DNA of 64,000 nucleotides, from contig JAFQZQ010000048.1 in assembly GCA_017405845.1 (NCBI GenBank), forward strand, positions 1 to 64,000, written 5' to 3'. The stretch is from Mogibacterium sp. (GTDB lineage Bacteria; Bacillota; Clostridia; Peptostreptococcales; Anaerovoracaceae). Shown piece by piece: positions 18,030 to 26,519 of this stretch. The translations under genes were made by a program, and so were the position numbers. Within the stretch, counting starts at the first letter, position 1; every line of letters starts with the position of its first letter. Under the pieces are notes generated by a model. The model saw only the letters and a program-made list of their open reading frames with translations. It ran no database searches and was not told the origin of the DNA.

Positions 18030-18767
18030 ATGGCAACAGATGAAAAACCGGTCGTGATCAGATTCACGCACGTTACAAAAGAATATAAGCTGTACAAGAA
18101 CGACAAGGCACGCTTCAAGTCGCTGTTCTCAAACAAGAAGAACTACAAGATCAAGAGGGCGGTCGATGATCTGTCTTTTGAGCTGCGCAAAGGCGAGGGC
18201 ATGGCTCTCATAGGCCGCAACGGCGCGGGCAAATCCACCATCCTCAAGATGATCACAGGAGTATCGTATCCGACCGAAGGCGAGATCTTTGTTGAGGGAA
18301 CGATCAGCGCGCTGCTCGAGCTCAGCTCGGGTTTCGACCCTGAAGCAGACGGTTACGAAAACATAAAGCTGAAATGCAGCCTGATGGGAATGTCCGATGA
18401 CGAGATCAAGGCGGTGCTGCCGGATATCGTTGAGTTTGCTGATATAGGCGAATACATCGAACAGCCTCTGCGCTCGTACTCGAGCGGCATGAGAGCAAGA
18501 CTCGGATTTGCGATAAGCGTCAACTGCAATCCTGACATCCTCATAGTCGATGAGGCTCTGAGCGTAGGTGACAGGGCGTTCCGTAAAAAGTGCACAGCCA
18601 AGGTGAAAGAGATAATGGCTGACTCAAACGTAACTCTGCTTTTCGTAACACACGCTCTGGCTACAGCAAAGGATTTCTGCCAGAAAGGAATCGTGCTCGA
18701 GAAGGGCAAAAAGCTTTACGAAGGCAATATTGACGACGCGATAGAGTTCTACGACAGCCGCAACTGA
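18030..18767 (+). CDS. tagH: TagH-type polysaccharide ABC exporter ATPase
   Basis: This 245-residue ABC ATPase pairs with the upstream permease. It shows Walker A GRNGAGKST (about residues 64-72), the polysaccharide-export segment LELSSGFDPEADGYENI, the signature YSSGMRARLGFAI, Walker B ILIVDEAL and the switch His in LLFVTHALATA. It lacks the C-terminal carbohydrate-binding or SH3-like extension of some Wzt and TagH proteins, so it resembles the short type that depends on lipid-linked chain features. CGGAGC precedes ATG 18030. It is the last gene of the operon and is followed by a strong terminator. Confidence 0.9.
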   Translation: MATDEKPVVIRFTHVTKEYKLYKNDKARFKSLFSNKKNYKIKRAVDDLSFELRKGEGMALIGRNGAGKSTILKMITGVSYPTEGEIFVEGTISALLELSSGFDPEADGYENIKLKCSLMGMSDDEIKAVLPDIVEFADIGEYIEQPLRSYSSGMRARLGFAISVNCNPDILIVDEALSVGDRAFRKKCTAKVKEIMADSNVTLLFVTHALATAKDFCQKGIVLEKGKKLYEGNIDDAIEFYDSRN

Positions 18768-18800
18768 TCAGGACACGAACAGCATACAAACCGATATGCA

Positions 18801-18825
18801 CAGGAGGCACAGGCCTCCTGTTTTT
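18801..18825 (+). terminator. Rho-independent terminator of the TagGH operon
   Basis: An 8-bp stem (caggaggc / gcctcctg) with loop acag is followed by TTTTTG, 33 bases after the tagH stop. Confidence 0.88.
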
Positions 18826-18859
18826 GTTTAGACTTTATTGCATTTTTGTCGAGCTATTG

Positions 18860-18888
18860 TTGAACGGGTGGTTCCCGCAAGGTAAAAT
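18860..18888 (+). promoter_or_regulatory. Sigma-A-like promoter of the 807-residue surface protein
   Basis: TTGAAC, a 17-base spacer and TAAAAT lie about 90 bases before the start at 18979, after the tagH terminator. This gives a long leader. Confidence 0.5.
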
Positions 18889-18912
18889 TACCTTAATAGA
18901 TGTTAATGAAAA

Positions 18913-18954
18913 CGCATCGCTGAAATGACCCTGACGGGACTGCTCAACGATGCG
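18913..18954 (+). promoter_or_regulatory. Structured 5' leader hairpin
   Basis: CGCATCG and CGATGCG pair across 28 bases that hold a smaller CCC-TGAC-GGG hairpin. It sits between the promoter and the ribosome site, in a spot suited to mRNA stabilisation or regulation. It matches no riboswitch I recognise. Confidence 0.35.
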
Positions 18955-18978
18955 CAACGTGTATTAAGGAGGGTGTTT

Positions 18979-21402
18979 ATGAAATTCAGGCTAAGAGCAT
19001 TAGCGCTCCTGCTTTCAGCGGTAATGGTGCTGACATTCATGCCTGCACTGGCATTCGCTGATGATACGGAAAATGAAGAATACGACTTCTGGGTAGACAT
19101 TTATCAAAGTTATGACAACTATATTGTTTATTCTGATGGAAACAGAAAATTTGTAGTTGAATACAGTGATTATGGGTCAGATTATGAGCTGAAGATTCAA
19201 GTCGGAACGGGCTGGAGTGATGACTGGGATAAATGGACAGGCCTTCTTGAGGAGGGTACGGACTATACTGTTGATGGCAATAGCGTTACCCTGATCGGCA
19301 GTTCCATCTATGAAAAAGTTAAAGATACTTCCAGTGCCGTTTATATCGGAGCAGGCCTTTTCGATGGCAATAATAAATGTGTACAGAGCAATTGGTGTGA
19401 AGTCGAGGTATGTGATGTTTACGAAGCTTACTGGTTCAATTTCAATATTGAGGAAAACCCGTCTTATATCGACCTGTTCCCGGCTGAGTCAGTAACGCTG
19501 AGACAGAATTTCTACGGATCAGTTGAAAATAACAAATATCCATGGGGAAAAGAGCTCAACTGCAAAGTTACAGCTGCAACATCGACCAATAAATCGGTAT
19601 TTACGGTTACAAAAAAACCGGTAAAAAACAGCAAGGGAAAGATTCTCAGATACTATTGGGTCATTAAAGGCGTTGCTGAAGGAACGGCAAAACTCAAAAT
19701 CACATATAACGGCAGCAAGACAGGCATGATTCACTACGTTCCTGTAACAGTAACAAAGGACAAGCTGTCCGGATGGATCCAGACGGACGAGTATGACTGG
19801 GTACTGCCGGGCGAATCCATAGATTTCCATATAGACGCATTTTATGAAGCTCGTAATGCATACGACGATACGGGCCTGACTTATGAATGGTTCATTGCCG
19901 AAAAAGACGCAGCATATGCGACAGTAGCTGCGAAGGAAGATGACCCTTCAAAGGCAACTGTTACATTCAATATGTTTAACCCGGGCAGAAGGGATAAGGA
20001 AATCGAAGTCTGTGTAAAGGTTACATACACAACAAAGGCAGGAAGATATCTGGAGAAGGTGTTTACCGGAGAATGCAGCGCCGATTCTGAGGTAAACCAG
20101 ATTTATCCATATAATATTGATAATATCGATATTGGAAAATCATACACATTTACACCGAGACTCTCGACCGGCAGGTATGATCCTGAGACAAATACGGCTG
20201 AACGTTACGATAGAGAGGACGTGACTTTCAAGTTCACATCGACCAATAGCAAAGCCCTTAAGATCACAAAGAATGACGACGGCTCCTATACCCTCAACCG
20301 TCTGAAAGGTGGAGAGGCTGAGGTTGATCTGCGTGCGTTCTGGAATGAAACATATACAGAAGACGATCATACTTATACTGAGGAAATTGAAGGACCTCAG
20401 ATGGAATATTACTTCGAGCAGATCCGTCTGAACCTAAGCAATTACCATATTGAATTCGCTGATGCATCATTCAATAGCTGGGGAGACGCATACTACATCG
20501 ATCAGTCAAATGAAGGAGTCACTCCTGAGGTAAGAGTAGTGGACGAACATGGCTATGCGCTGCCGAAAGAAGAGTATACTCTGGTAGTAGCAAAAGCTCC
20601 TAACCGCAATAGCGAAACATTTAATGCATCTTCGTTCCCTCTGAAATTCGATTATAATGAAAAAAGGCCTTGGGATTTAGGCACAGCCAGCTACAGGATA
20701 TACGCAAAGGCTACCGCTAACAATCCTCGTGGATTTACCGGAACCAGTGAAAAAGGCTATGTTAATGTATATAGCGATAAAACTTTGGTCTGGCCTGCAG
20801 GAAAGATAAAGATGGCTGATAAACTCGCTCAATATAAAAACAGCAAGAGCGAATGGGACTACAGATATAACATGCCGCTTGATGTACAGCTGACAAGTGA
20901 TGACTTCCAGGTTGTGGTATGTGCAGGCGACGAGGCAAAGGAGAAAGCTCTCGATCCTGCAACTGACTTCAAGGTCAAGTACATAAATCAGGCTAATGGC
21001 GAAGCGCTCGATGAATATCCTACAACTACAGGAAATTACATAATGTCAGTTGAAGGCCAGGGCGAATACTATGGCGCGAATGAGGATATCAACCTGTATG
21101 TTGGCCAGAAGAATCCAATCAAGGTAAGCAAGACTACAAAGACAGTCAAGCTGGCTAGAGTCAAGAAGGCTAAACAAGTCGTCAAACCACTTACCGTAAC
21201 CGGAACAAAGGGCAAGGTCCACTATCAGAAGACAGGAGGAAGCGCAAGACTGCTTGTCAACAAAACTACGGGCAAAGTGACTGTTAAGAAGGGTACCAAG
21301 AAGGGCACATATAAGTGCTGGATCTGGGTAGGCGCTGACGGTGATGCTACATACGCACCGGAAGACAAGTACATTCAGGTAACAGTAAAGGTTGTTAAGT
21401 AA
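18979..21402 (+). CDS. Large secreted protein with Ig-like modules and basic C-terminus
   Basis: This ~807-residue exported protein starts at ATG 18979 with AAGGAGGG upstream. An in-frame ATG at 18925 lies in the structured leader and would displace the signal peptide. The signal peptide is clear (MKFRLRALALLLSAVMVLTFMPALAFA). The body is acidic, rich in Asp, Glu, Tyr and Thr, and looks like a string of beta-sandwich modules: about 150-265 resembles a Big_2/Ig-like fold ending in MIHYVPVTVTK. The last ~95 residues are Lys-rich (KTTKTVKLARVKKAKQVVK and following) and end in IQVTVKVVK. There is no sortase or SLH signal and no enzyme motif. It is probably a wall-associated structural or adhesive protein; the specific role is unknown. 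Confidence 0.8.
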   Translation: MKFRLRALALLLSAVMVLTFMPALAFADDTENEEYDFWVDIYQSYDNYIVYSDGNRKFVVEYSDYGSDYELKIQVGTGWSDDWDKWTGLLEEGTDYTVDGNSVTLIGSSIYEKVKDTSSAVYIGAGLFDGNNKCVQSNWCEVEVCDVYEAYWFNFNIEENPSYIDLFPAESVTLRQNFYGSVENNKYPWGKELNCKVTAATSTNKSVFTVTKKPVKNSKGKILRYYWVIKGVAEGTAKLKITYNGSKTGMIHYVPVTVTKDKLSGWIQTDEYDWVLPGESIDFHIDAFYEARNAYDDTGLTYEWFIAEKDAAYATVAAKEDDPSKATVTFNMFNPGRRDKEIEVCVKVTYTTKAGRYLEKVFTGECSADSEVNQIYPYNIDNIDIGKSYTFTPRLSTGRYDPETNTAERYDREDVTFKFTSTNSKALKITKNDDGSYTLNRLKGGEAEVDLRAFWNETYTEDDHTYTEEIEGPQMEYYFEQIRLNLSNYHIEFADASFNSWGDAYYIDQSNEGVTPEVRVVDEHGYALPKEEYTLVVAKAPNRNSETFNASSFPLKFDYNEKRPWDLGTASYRIYAKATANNPRGFTGTSEKGYVNVYSDKTLVWPAGKIKMADKLAQYKNSKSEWDYRYNMPLDVQLTSDDFQVVVCAGDEAKEKALDPATDFKVKYINQANGEALDEYPTTTGNYIMSVEGQGEYYGANEDINLYVGQKNPIKVSKTTKTVKLARVKKAKQVVKPLTVTGTKGKVHYQKTGGSARLLVNKTTGKVTVKKGTKKGTYKCWIWVGADGDATYAPEDKYIQVTVKVVK

Positions 21403-21426
21403 TTAAACGAACAGAAAGTTAACCAG

Positions 21427-21455
21427 GGGATGCCGCAGACGCGGCATCCCGCTTT
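21427..21455 (+). terminator. Rho-independent terminator
   Basis: A 10-bp perfect stem (gggatgccgc / gcggcatccc, loop agac) is followed by GCTTTT, 24 bases after the surface-protein stop. Confidence 0.88.
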
Positions 21456-21460
21456 TGTTG

Positions 21461-21490
21461 TCTACAGAACAGGCTCTTCTATGGTAAAAT
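21461..21490 (+). promoter_or_regulatory. Promoter with extended -10 upstream of the first TagF-like gene
   Basis: TCTACA, an 18-base spacer and TGG-TAAAAT lie about 37 bases before ATG 21527. The TGn extension compensates for a weak -35 box. Confidence 0.45.
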
Positions 21491-21526
21491 AATACAGTTA
21501 GAGATTTTTAGATTGCGGGTAAACAT

Positions 21527-23110
21527 ATGGCAAAGTATCAGGTACCAAAAGACGAATCAAAAGACAACAAGGCCTACAACAAGGCGATAAATAAACCGGT
21601 CGATGAGAAATCCTTCCTGCTCGAGGCGGGCCAGGGCAAGAACGTCAACGGCAATGTATTTGCGCTGCTCAGATACATCCGCAGCTGCAGCGACTTTGAC
21701 GATTACAGGGTGATGCTGTCGGTAGTACCTGAGAAGCAAGAGGAAGCTCTGACGAAGCTGAAAAAGTACTGCATCGGCAATGTGGACTTCATCAGCTTCG
21801 GTAGCCACGCATACCGTCGTGCGTTGGGTACTGCGAAGTACCTGATCACAGATAACTCCTTCCCTGCATATTTCTACAAGAGACCTGAGCAGGTATACCT
21901 CAACACATGGCACGGCACACCGCTCAAGGCGCTCGGCCGCACCGACATAGACAACGCGATCTCGATCGCAAATGTGCAGGCTAATTTTGCCAAGGCGGAC
22001 TGGCTGCTCCAACCGAACCGCTTCACCAAAGACATAATGATGCGCGACTACATGATGGAGCGCGTCTTCAAACATAAGACTGTTGTGATGGACTACCCGC
22101 GCAACGATGCTCTTTACTCAGAAGAATTCCGCGACGAGATAATCGCGCGTTACGAGCTCGAAGGCAAGAAGCTGATCGCCTACATGCCAACCTGGAGAGG
22201 CGTGGGCAGGGATGCCGACTCAGAGTCGCAGGTGGAGCACACAAAGGCTGCGCTTCACGAGATGGAGAAGCTTCTGCGTGATGACGAGCTGCTATTCGTC
22301 AATCTGCACTTCTTAATCAGTCAGGGCATCGACTACTCGGAATTCGAGAAGGTGTGTGCATTTCCTCCGGAATACGAGACTTACGATTTCCTCGCAGTCT
22401 GCGACACGCTGATCACAGACTACTCCAGCGTATCCATCGACTTTGCCGGCACCGGCAAGGAGGTGGTTCTCTACCTGTACGACTATGAGGACTATAAGCG
22501 GGATAAGGGCTTCTACCTCGATGTGAAGAAACTTCCTTTCAAGCAGGCTGCTACTATAGATGAGCTGGGCGAGGCTTTGCACAGTGGGCACGAAGGCTAC
22601 GAGCTGGACGGGTCGCTCACATGCGCCGACCGGTGCAATTCCTCGGAGCGCCTGATCAAGCTGATCACCGGCCAGGCAGATGAGGCAGGCTTCGATATCG
22701 ATGACTACGGAGCGCATGGCGATGCTCCGCATATCGTCTACTTCGATAATATAAACCGCGACGAGAGCCTCGCGGCGATTCGCGACATACAGAAAAAGAG
22801 ATTGTCCGGTGAGGATAAGGACACGGTCATTATGTTTGCCACATCGATGACACCTGAGACGATCGAAACACTGAAAACTATCGACAAGAGCGTCGACTTT
22901 GTCCGCATCTCGGGACACCTGTATTGCAGCAATACCGAATTCTGGCTCCTCAGCCAGTGCAGAAGGCGCGGCCTCTTTAAGCAAAGAGCTGAGGAGATAT
23001 ATAACCGTGAGGCTAACCGCCAGATACGCCAGTTCGGAATGTCCTCGTTCGAAGTTAAGCAGTGCATGCACATTGAGCGCCTTAATATGCTTTCACGTAT
23101 CACCAAGTGA
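21527..23110 (+). CDS. CDP-glycerol glycerophosphotransferase-like protein (TagF/TagB family) 1
   Basis: This 527-residue peripheral membrane-type enzyme has the Glyphos_transf fold. It shows an N-terminal segment with GQGKNVNGNVFALLRYI, NTWHGTPLKALGR with the catalytic His, LIAYMPTWRG, and TDYSSVSIDFA near the C-terminal phosphate-binding region. TagF-like enzymes move glycerol- or ribitol-phosphate from CDP donors onto a growing teichoic chain. The last ~140 residues (after about 385) extend beyond the usual domain end and are of unknown role. The ribosome site is weak. The donor may come from the TagD-like enzyme at 10437. Confidence 0.85.
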   Translation: MAKYQVPKDESKDNKAYNKAINKPVDEKSFLLEAGQGKNVNGNVFALLRYIRSCSDFDDYRVMLSVVPEKQEEALTKLKKYCIGNVDFISFGSHAYRRALGTAKYLITDNSFPAYFYKRPEQVYLNTWHGTPLKALGRTDIDNAISIANVQANFAKADWLLQPNRFTKDIMMRDYMMERVFKHKTVVMDYPRNDALYSEEFRDEIIARYELEGKKLIAYMPTWRGVGRDADSESQVEHTKAALHEMEKLLRDDELLFVNLHFLISQGIDYSEFEKVCAFPPEYETYDFLAVCDTLITDYSSVSIDFAGTGKEVVLYLYDYEDYKRDKGFYLDVKKLPFKQAATIDELGEALHSGHEGYELDGSLTCADRCNSSERLIKLITGQADEAGFDIDDYGAHGDAPHIVYFDNINRDESLAAIRDIQKKRLSGEDKDTVIMFATSMTPETIETLKTIDKSVDFVRISGHLYCSNTEFWLLSQCRRRGLFKQRAEEIYNREANRQIRQFGMSSFEVKQCMHIERLNMLSRITK

Positions 23111-23121
23111 AACAGCTCTTA

Positions 23122-23130
23122 TGCTAAAAT
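23122..23130 (+). promoter_or_regulatory. Extended -10 promoter giving a leaderless transcript for TagF-like 2
   Basis: TGC-TAAAAT ends eight bases before ATG 23138. The predicted transcription start falls within one base of the start codon, and no spaced Shine-Dalgarno sequence exists. Confidence 0.4.
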
Positions 23131-23137
23131 ATAGGGT

Positions 23138-24205
23138 ATGAAAAAACAGGTTCCAAGAATTGCAATAATCAGCCGCGAAAGCAACACCAAGACTCTCGAC
23201 ATTTCGATGCTCGAGGCGGAACTGCTGAAACGCGGATGCGGTGTCACTGTGCTGAGCAGGCTGCTGACTAAAGAGAAGTCACTCAAGGCGCTCGGATACA
23301 TCGGCCATGTGATGAAGCAGGAGGCAGCGATCGTTGCTTCCGATGTTGTTGTGCTCGATACGTACTGTATTCCGGCAAGCATGATCCCGCACCGCAAAGG
23401 CACCAAAGTGGTGCAGATGTGGCATGCGCTCGGAGCTATCAAGCAGTTCGGCTGGCAGACGGTCGGCAAGCAGGGCGGCTCATCCGCGAAGACTGCAAAG
23501 CTGATGAAGATGCATCACGGCTACGACTACGTGGTATGCGCAAGCGATGTGACATCCGATCATTTCTGTGAGGCGTTCAGGGTCGGCAAGGATAAGATCG
23601 CGAAATATGGGCTGCCGCGCATCGATTATATTAAGAGCGTCGCGGCAGGAGACAGGCAGGCTGAAATGGCTGCAAAAATACTTGCGAAGTATCCACGGAT
23701 AGCCAAGGAGAAAAAGACGGTCCTGTATGCGCCGACATTCAGGCGGGGCAAGGCGGTAGATGTGAAGGGACTGATGCAGGCGCTCGATCCCGCCAAATAC
23801 AACCTGGTGGTGAAACTGCATCCGCTTTACAGAGGTGACGCGGAGGCGCAGAGCGGACCGAATGTCATATTCGACGAGGACTTTTCGTCGTATGACTGGC
23901 TCTCGGTGGCGGACGTGGTTGTAAGCGATTACTCGTCTTACGTGATCGAATCGACGCTTGCAGACAAGCCGCTCTTCATATATGCTTACGACCTTGAGGA
24001 TTACGCTGAAAACACGGGTCTGAATATCGACTTTGACAGCGAACCAATCGCGCCGTACGTATTCAAAGACGCAAAGGAGCTGGCTGCAGGCATTGAGAAG
24101 CCATATGATATGAATGCCCTGCGGGCGTTCAGGGACCGCTACATAGATATAAATACGGACAATTGCACCGCCGCATTGGCGGACTACATAGTGTCGCTGG
24201 CATAA
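23138..24205 (+). CDS. CDP-glycerol glycerophosphotransferase-like protein 2
   Basis: This 355-residue protein is a shorter member of the TagB/TagF family. The N-terminal ~90 residues form a Rossmann-like half (RIAIISRESNTKTLDISML). Core motifs are VVQMWHALGAIKQFG (catalytic His), KTVLYAPTFRRG, VKLHP and VVSDYSSYVIESTLADKP. The size is near that of TagB primases, which add the first glycerol-phosphate, so a priming or side-branch role is possible; this is not provable from sequence. It is 28 bases downstream of TagF-like 1 and may have its own leaderless promoter. The membrane-tethered GDPD follows after 21 bases. Confidence 0.83.
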   Translation: MKKQVPRIAIISRESNTKTLDISMLEAELLKRGCGVTVLSRLLTKEKSLKALGYIGHVMKQEAAIVASDVVVLDTYCIPASMIPHRKGTKVVQMWHALGAIKQFGWQTVGKQGGSSAKTAKLMKMHHGYDYVVCASDVTSDHFCEAFRVGKDKIAKYGLPRIDYIKSVAAGDRQAEMAAKILAKYPRIAKEKKTVLYAPTFRRGKAVDVKGLMQALDPAKYNLVVKLHPLYRGDAEAQSGPNVIFDEDFSSYDWLSVADVVVSDYSSYVIESTLADKPLFIYAYDLEDYAENTGLNIDFDSEPIAPYVFKDAKELAAGIEKPYDMNALRAFRDRYIDINTDNCTAALADYIVSLA

Positions 24206-24226
24206 AGGGGGCTGCTGCACGGAATC

Positions 24227-25156
24227 ATGAAAAAGAAAAAATCAAACACATCATTATTAATAGCGATCGCGCTGATGCTGGTTCTTGTGATCGCATCCTC
24301 GATATGGATCCTTCACCGCGGGTATGAGCTCAACGTCGCCCGTGCAAAGGAGGAGGCCGCAATAGAGCGTGAAGAAGCGCAGAAAAAGGCCGAGGAGGAA
24401 GCTGCTATTGCGCAGCAGGAGGCCGAGGATGCGGCCGTTACTTCGCATGTCTACTCGCACCGCGGCTCAGCCGGTCCGAAGGAGCACTCCTTTGAAGCCT
24501 ACGACGCAGCCATCGAAGCGGGCTCCCGCTACATCGAGCAGGACGTCGTAATCACTTCGGACGGAGTTCTCTACGTTTCGCACGACCTCAATGCTGTCAC
24601 CATGACCGGCTACAACGGAATGTTTGAGTATCTCAGCTCCGAGACAGTCGACGGGCTGACCACTGAGGCGGGCAACAAGGTGCTGCGACTCAGCGAGGTT
24701 TTCGAAAAGTACGGCCATGACATCAACTACGTTATCGAGCTCAAGCCGCACACAGACGCCTGCGTCGAAGCGTTCGAACAGCTCGTTGACGAGTACGGAC
24801 TCAGCGACGTCATAACCGTTCAGTCGATGTATGCTGACGTGCTCGAGACGCTCGAGGCCAAGTACCCTGACATGCCTAAGCTCTACGTGTGCTGGAGCCA
24901 GGGCGACTTCGAATACGTTGTGGACAAGCCGTATGTTGACATTATCTCGGTCAAGGCGGCAGCCGGTCTGATGACTCAGGAGAACTGTGACGCGACACAC
25001 GCAAACGGCAAGGTCTTCAGCGCATGGACCCTCGATTCGGAAGAGACTATCAAAAAGGCCATAGACATGGGCGTAGATACATACTTTACTAACGACACGC
25101 CGCTCGCGCTCTCACTCGAAAGAGAGTACGGGCTGGAAAGGCGCGGAGGTCAATGA
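24227..25156 (+). CDS. Membrane-tethered glycerophosphodiester phosphodiesterase with coiled coil
   Basis: This 309-residue protein has an N-terminal signal anchor (about residues 9-30), an Ala/Glu-rich coiled coil (about 37-70) and then a GDPD domain outside the membrane. Active-site residues are visible: His78-Arg79 in YSHRGS, Glu104 and Asp106 in YIEQDVV, His119 in VSHDLN, and Glu171/Lys173 in VIELKPH. It would cut glycerophosphodiester bonds at the cell surface. Its place between TagF-like genes, and the 4-base ATGA overlap with the next one, suggests it trims or proofreads the same polymer. Lipid or nutrient scavenging is the alternative. The coiled coil may hold it at a fixed distance or make it dimeric. 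Confidence 0.87.
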   Translation: MKKKKSNTSLLIAIALMLVLVIASSIWILHRGYELNVARAKEEAAIEREEAQKKAEEEAAIAQQEAEDAAVTSHVYSHRGSAGPKEHSFEAYDAAIEAGSRYIEQDVVITSDGVLYVSHDLNAVTMTGYNGMFEYLSSETVDGLTTEAGNKVLRLSEVFEKYGHDINYVIELKPHTDACVEAFEQLVDEYGLSDVITVQSMYADVLETLEAKYPDMPKLYVCWSQGDFEYVVDKPYVDIISVKAAAGLMTQENCDATHANGKVFSAWTLDSEETIKKAIDMGVDTYFTNDTPLALSLEREYGLERRGGQ

Positions 25157-26406
25157 TGAACGTAACAAAGACATTCAAGAAGGTAGTATTTGACATTGCA
25201 AAGAAGAACAAGACGTTCCGTCTGGTGTTCAGGGGCAGCAGAGATGCGGCCTACCGGGCTAAGATGACGCTCGACGATCCGTTCGGTAAGATAGACGACA
25301 AGCTCGTCTATTTTCGCACGTTCAGCGGCCGCGGCTACAGCGACTCGCCTAAAGCTATGTATGAGTACATGCTGACGGCGCCTGAGTACAAGGACTACAG
25401 GTTCATCTGGTGCTTCAAGGAGCCGGATGACTACAGCTTCCTGCTGCACAACGACCGCACCAGCCTGGTGAAGTTCCGCACAAAAGAGGACAACAAGGCG
25501 CTGCGCAAGGCGAAGTACTGGATCACCAACTACCGCATGCTCAACTACCAGTTCCCGCGCAAGGGACAGGTATACCTGCAGTGCTGGCACGGCACGCCTC
25601 TCAAGAGACTCGGATACGATATCATCGAGAGCGACAACGCTATGAACTCGCTCAACGAGATCAAGGAGAAGTACAGAACAGATGCTGAGAAGTTCTCGTA
25701 CATCCTCTCGCCGTCGCCTTTCGCTACCGACAAGTTTGCGACAGCCTGGAACCTCAACGAGACCGGTCAGAGAGATAAGCTTATTGAGGAGGGCTATCCG
25801 CGCAACGACGCGCTCGCGGTTGCTACTGAAGCCGACCGCGCTAAATTCAGAAAGCAGCTCGGAGTGGAGGGCAAAAAGACCATCCTATACGCACCTACAT
25901 GGAGAGACAACCAGCACACCAGCGGCACGGGCTACACATACAAGACTGAGGTTGATTTCGACAAGCTGCAGAGGGAGCTCGGCGATGACTACATCATCCT
26001 CTTCAGGGCCCACTATCTGGTGGCCAACAGCTTCGACTTCGAGAAGTACAAAGGCTTCGTAATGGATGTATCGTCGTATCCGGACATCAACGATCTGTAT
26101 ATTGCGGCGGACATACTCGTGACTGACTACTCGAGCGTGTTCTTCGACTACTCGATACTGGAGCGCCCAGTGATATTCTATATGTACGACCTCGAGCACT
26201 ACGCAAACGAGATGAGAGGCTTCTATCTCTCGCTCGACGAGCTGCCGGGGCCGATCGTGAAGGACGAGGACGCGCTGATCGCCGAGATCAAGAAGACGGA
26301 CGGCTGGCAGGCTGACGAGAAGTACAAGGCCTTCGTCAAGAGGTTCAATCCTTACGAGGACGGCAATTCATCGAAGCGCGTGCTGGCGCGCGTGATCGAG
26401 CGCTAA
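25153..26406 (+). CDS. CDP-glycerol glycerophosphotransferase-like protein 3
   Basis: This 417-residue TagF-family protein has the classic N-terminal segment TFSGRGYSDSPKAMYEYM, LQCWHGTPLKRLGYD with the catalytic His, the intact KKTILYAPTWRDN motif, LFRAHYLVAN and TDYSSVFFDYSILERP. It resembles the polymerase or side-chain type used for poly(glycerol-phosphate) or similar chains. ATG 25153 overlaps the upstream stop (ATGA), with GGAGGT just before it, so the phosphodiesterase and this transferase are translationally coupled. It is the best-conserved of the four family members in the window. Confidence 0.88.
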   Translation: MMNVTKTFKKVVFDIAKKNKTFRLVFRGSRDAAYRAKMTLDDPFGKIDDKLVYFRTFSGRGYSDSPKAMYEYMLTAPEYKDYRFIWCFKEPDDYSFLLHNDRTSLVKFRTKEDNKALRKAKYWITNYRMLNYQFPRKGQVYLQCWHGTPLKRLGYDIIESDNAMNSLNEIKEKYRTDAEKFSYILSPSPFATDKFATAWNLNETGQRDKLIEEGYPRNDALAVATEADRAKFRKQLGVEGKKTILYAPTWRDNQHTSGTGYTYKTEVDFDKLQRELGDDYIILFRAHYLVANSFDFEKYKGFVMDVSSYPDINDLYIAADILVTDYSSVFFDYSILERPVIFYMYDLEHYANEMRGFYLSLDELPGPIVKDEDALIAEIKKTDGWQADEKYKAFVKRFNPYEDGNSSKRVLARVIER

Positions 26407-26462
26407 TGGCCAAAAAGCGCCAAAATGATCAATATATTAATGCAGAAAGACACCTGCCGATA

Positions 26463-26468
26463 TATAAT
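26463..26468 (+). promoter_or_regulatory. Candidate -10 box before the ATP-grasp/GT2 module
   Basis: TATAAT lies 52 bases before the start at 26520 in the only AT-rich gap between the two gene groups. The -35 region is poor, and a GGGCATGCCC palindrome follows at 26491-26500. Confidence 0.3.
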
Positions 26469-26519
26469 AATATGAAGGTCTTTGAATAACGGGCATGCCC
26501 GGCAGGAATGGTGGGACAA

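Noticed and set aside
18905-18965. Possible riboswitch (cyclic di-GMP type) in the leader
   Set aside because: The conserved core bases and tetraloop-receptor arrangement of the known classes are not present; only a generic nested hairpin can be supported.
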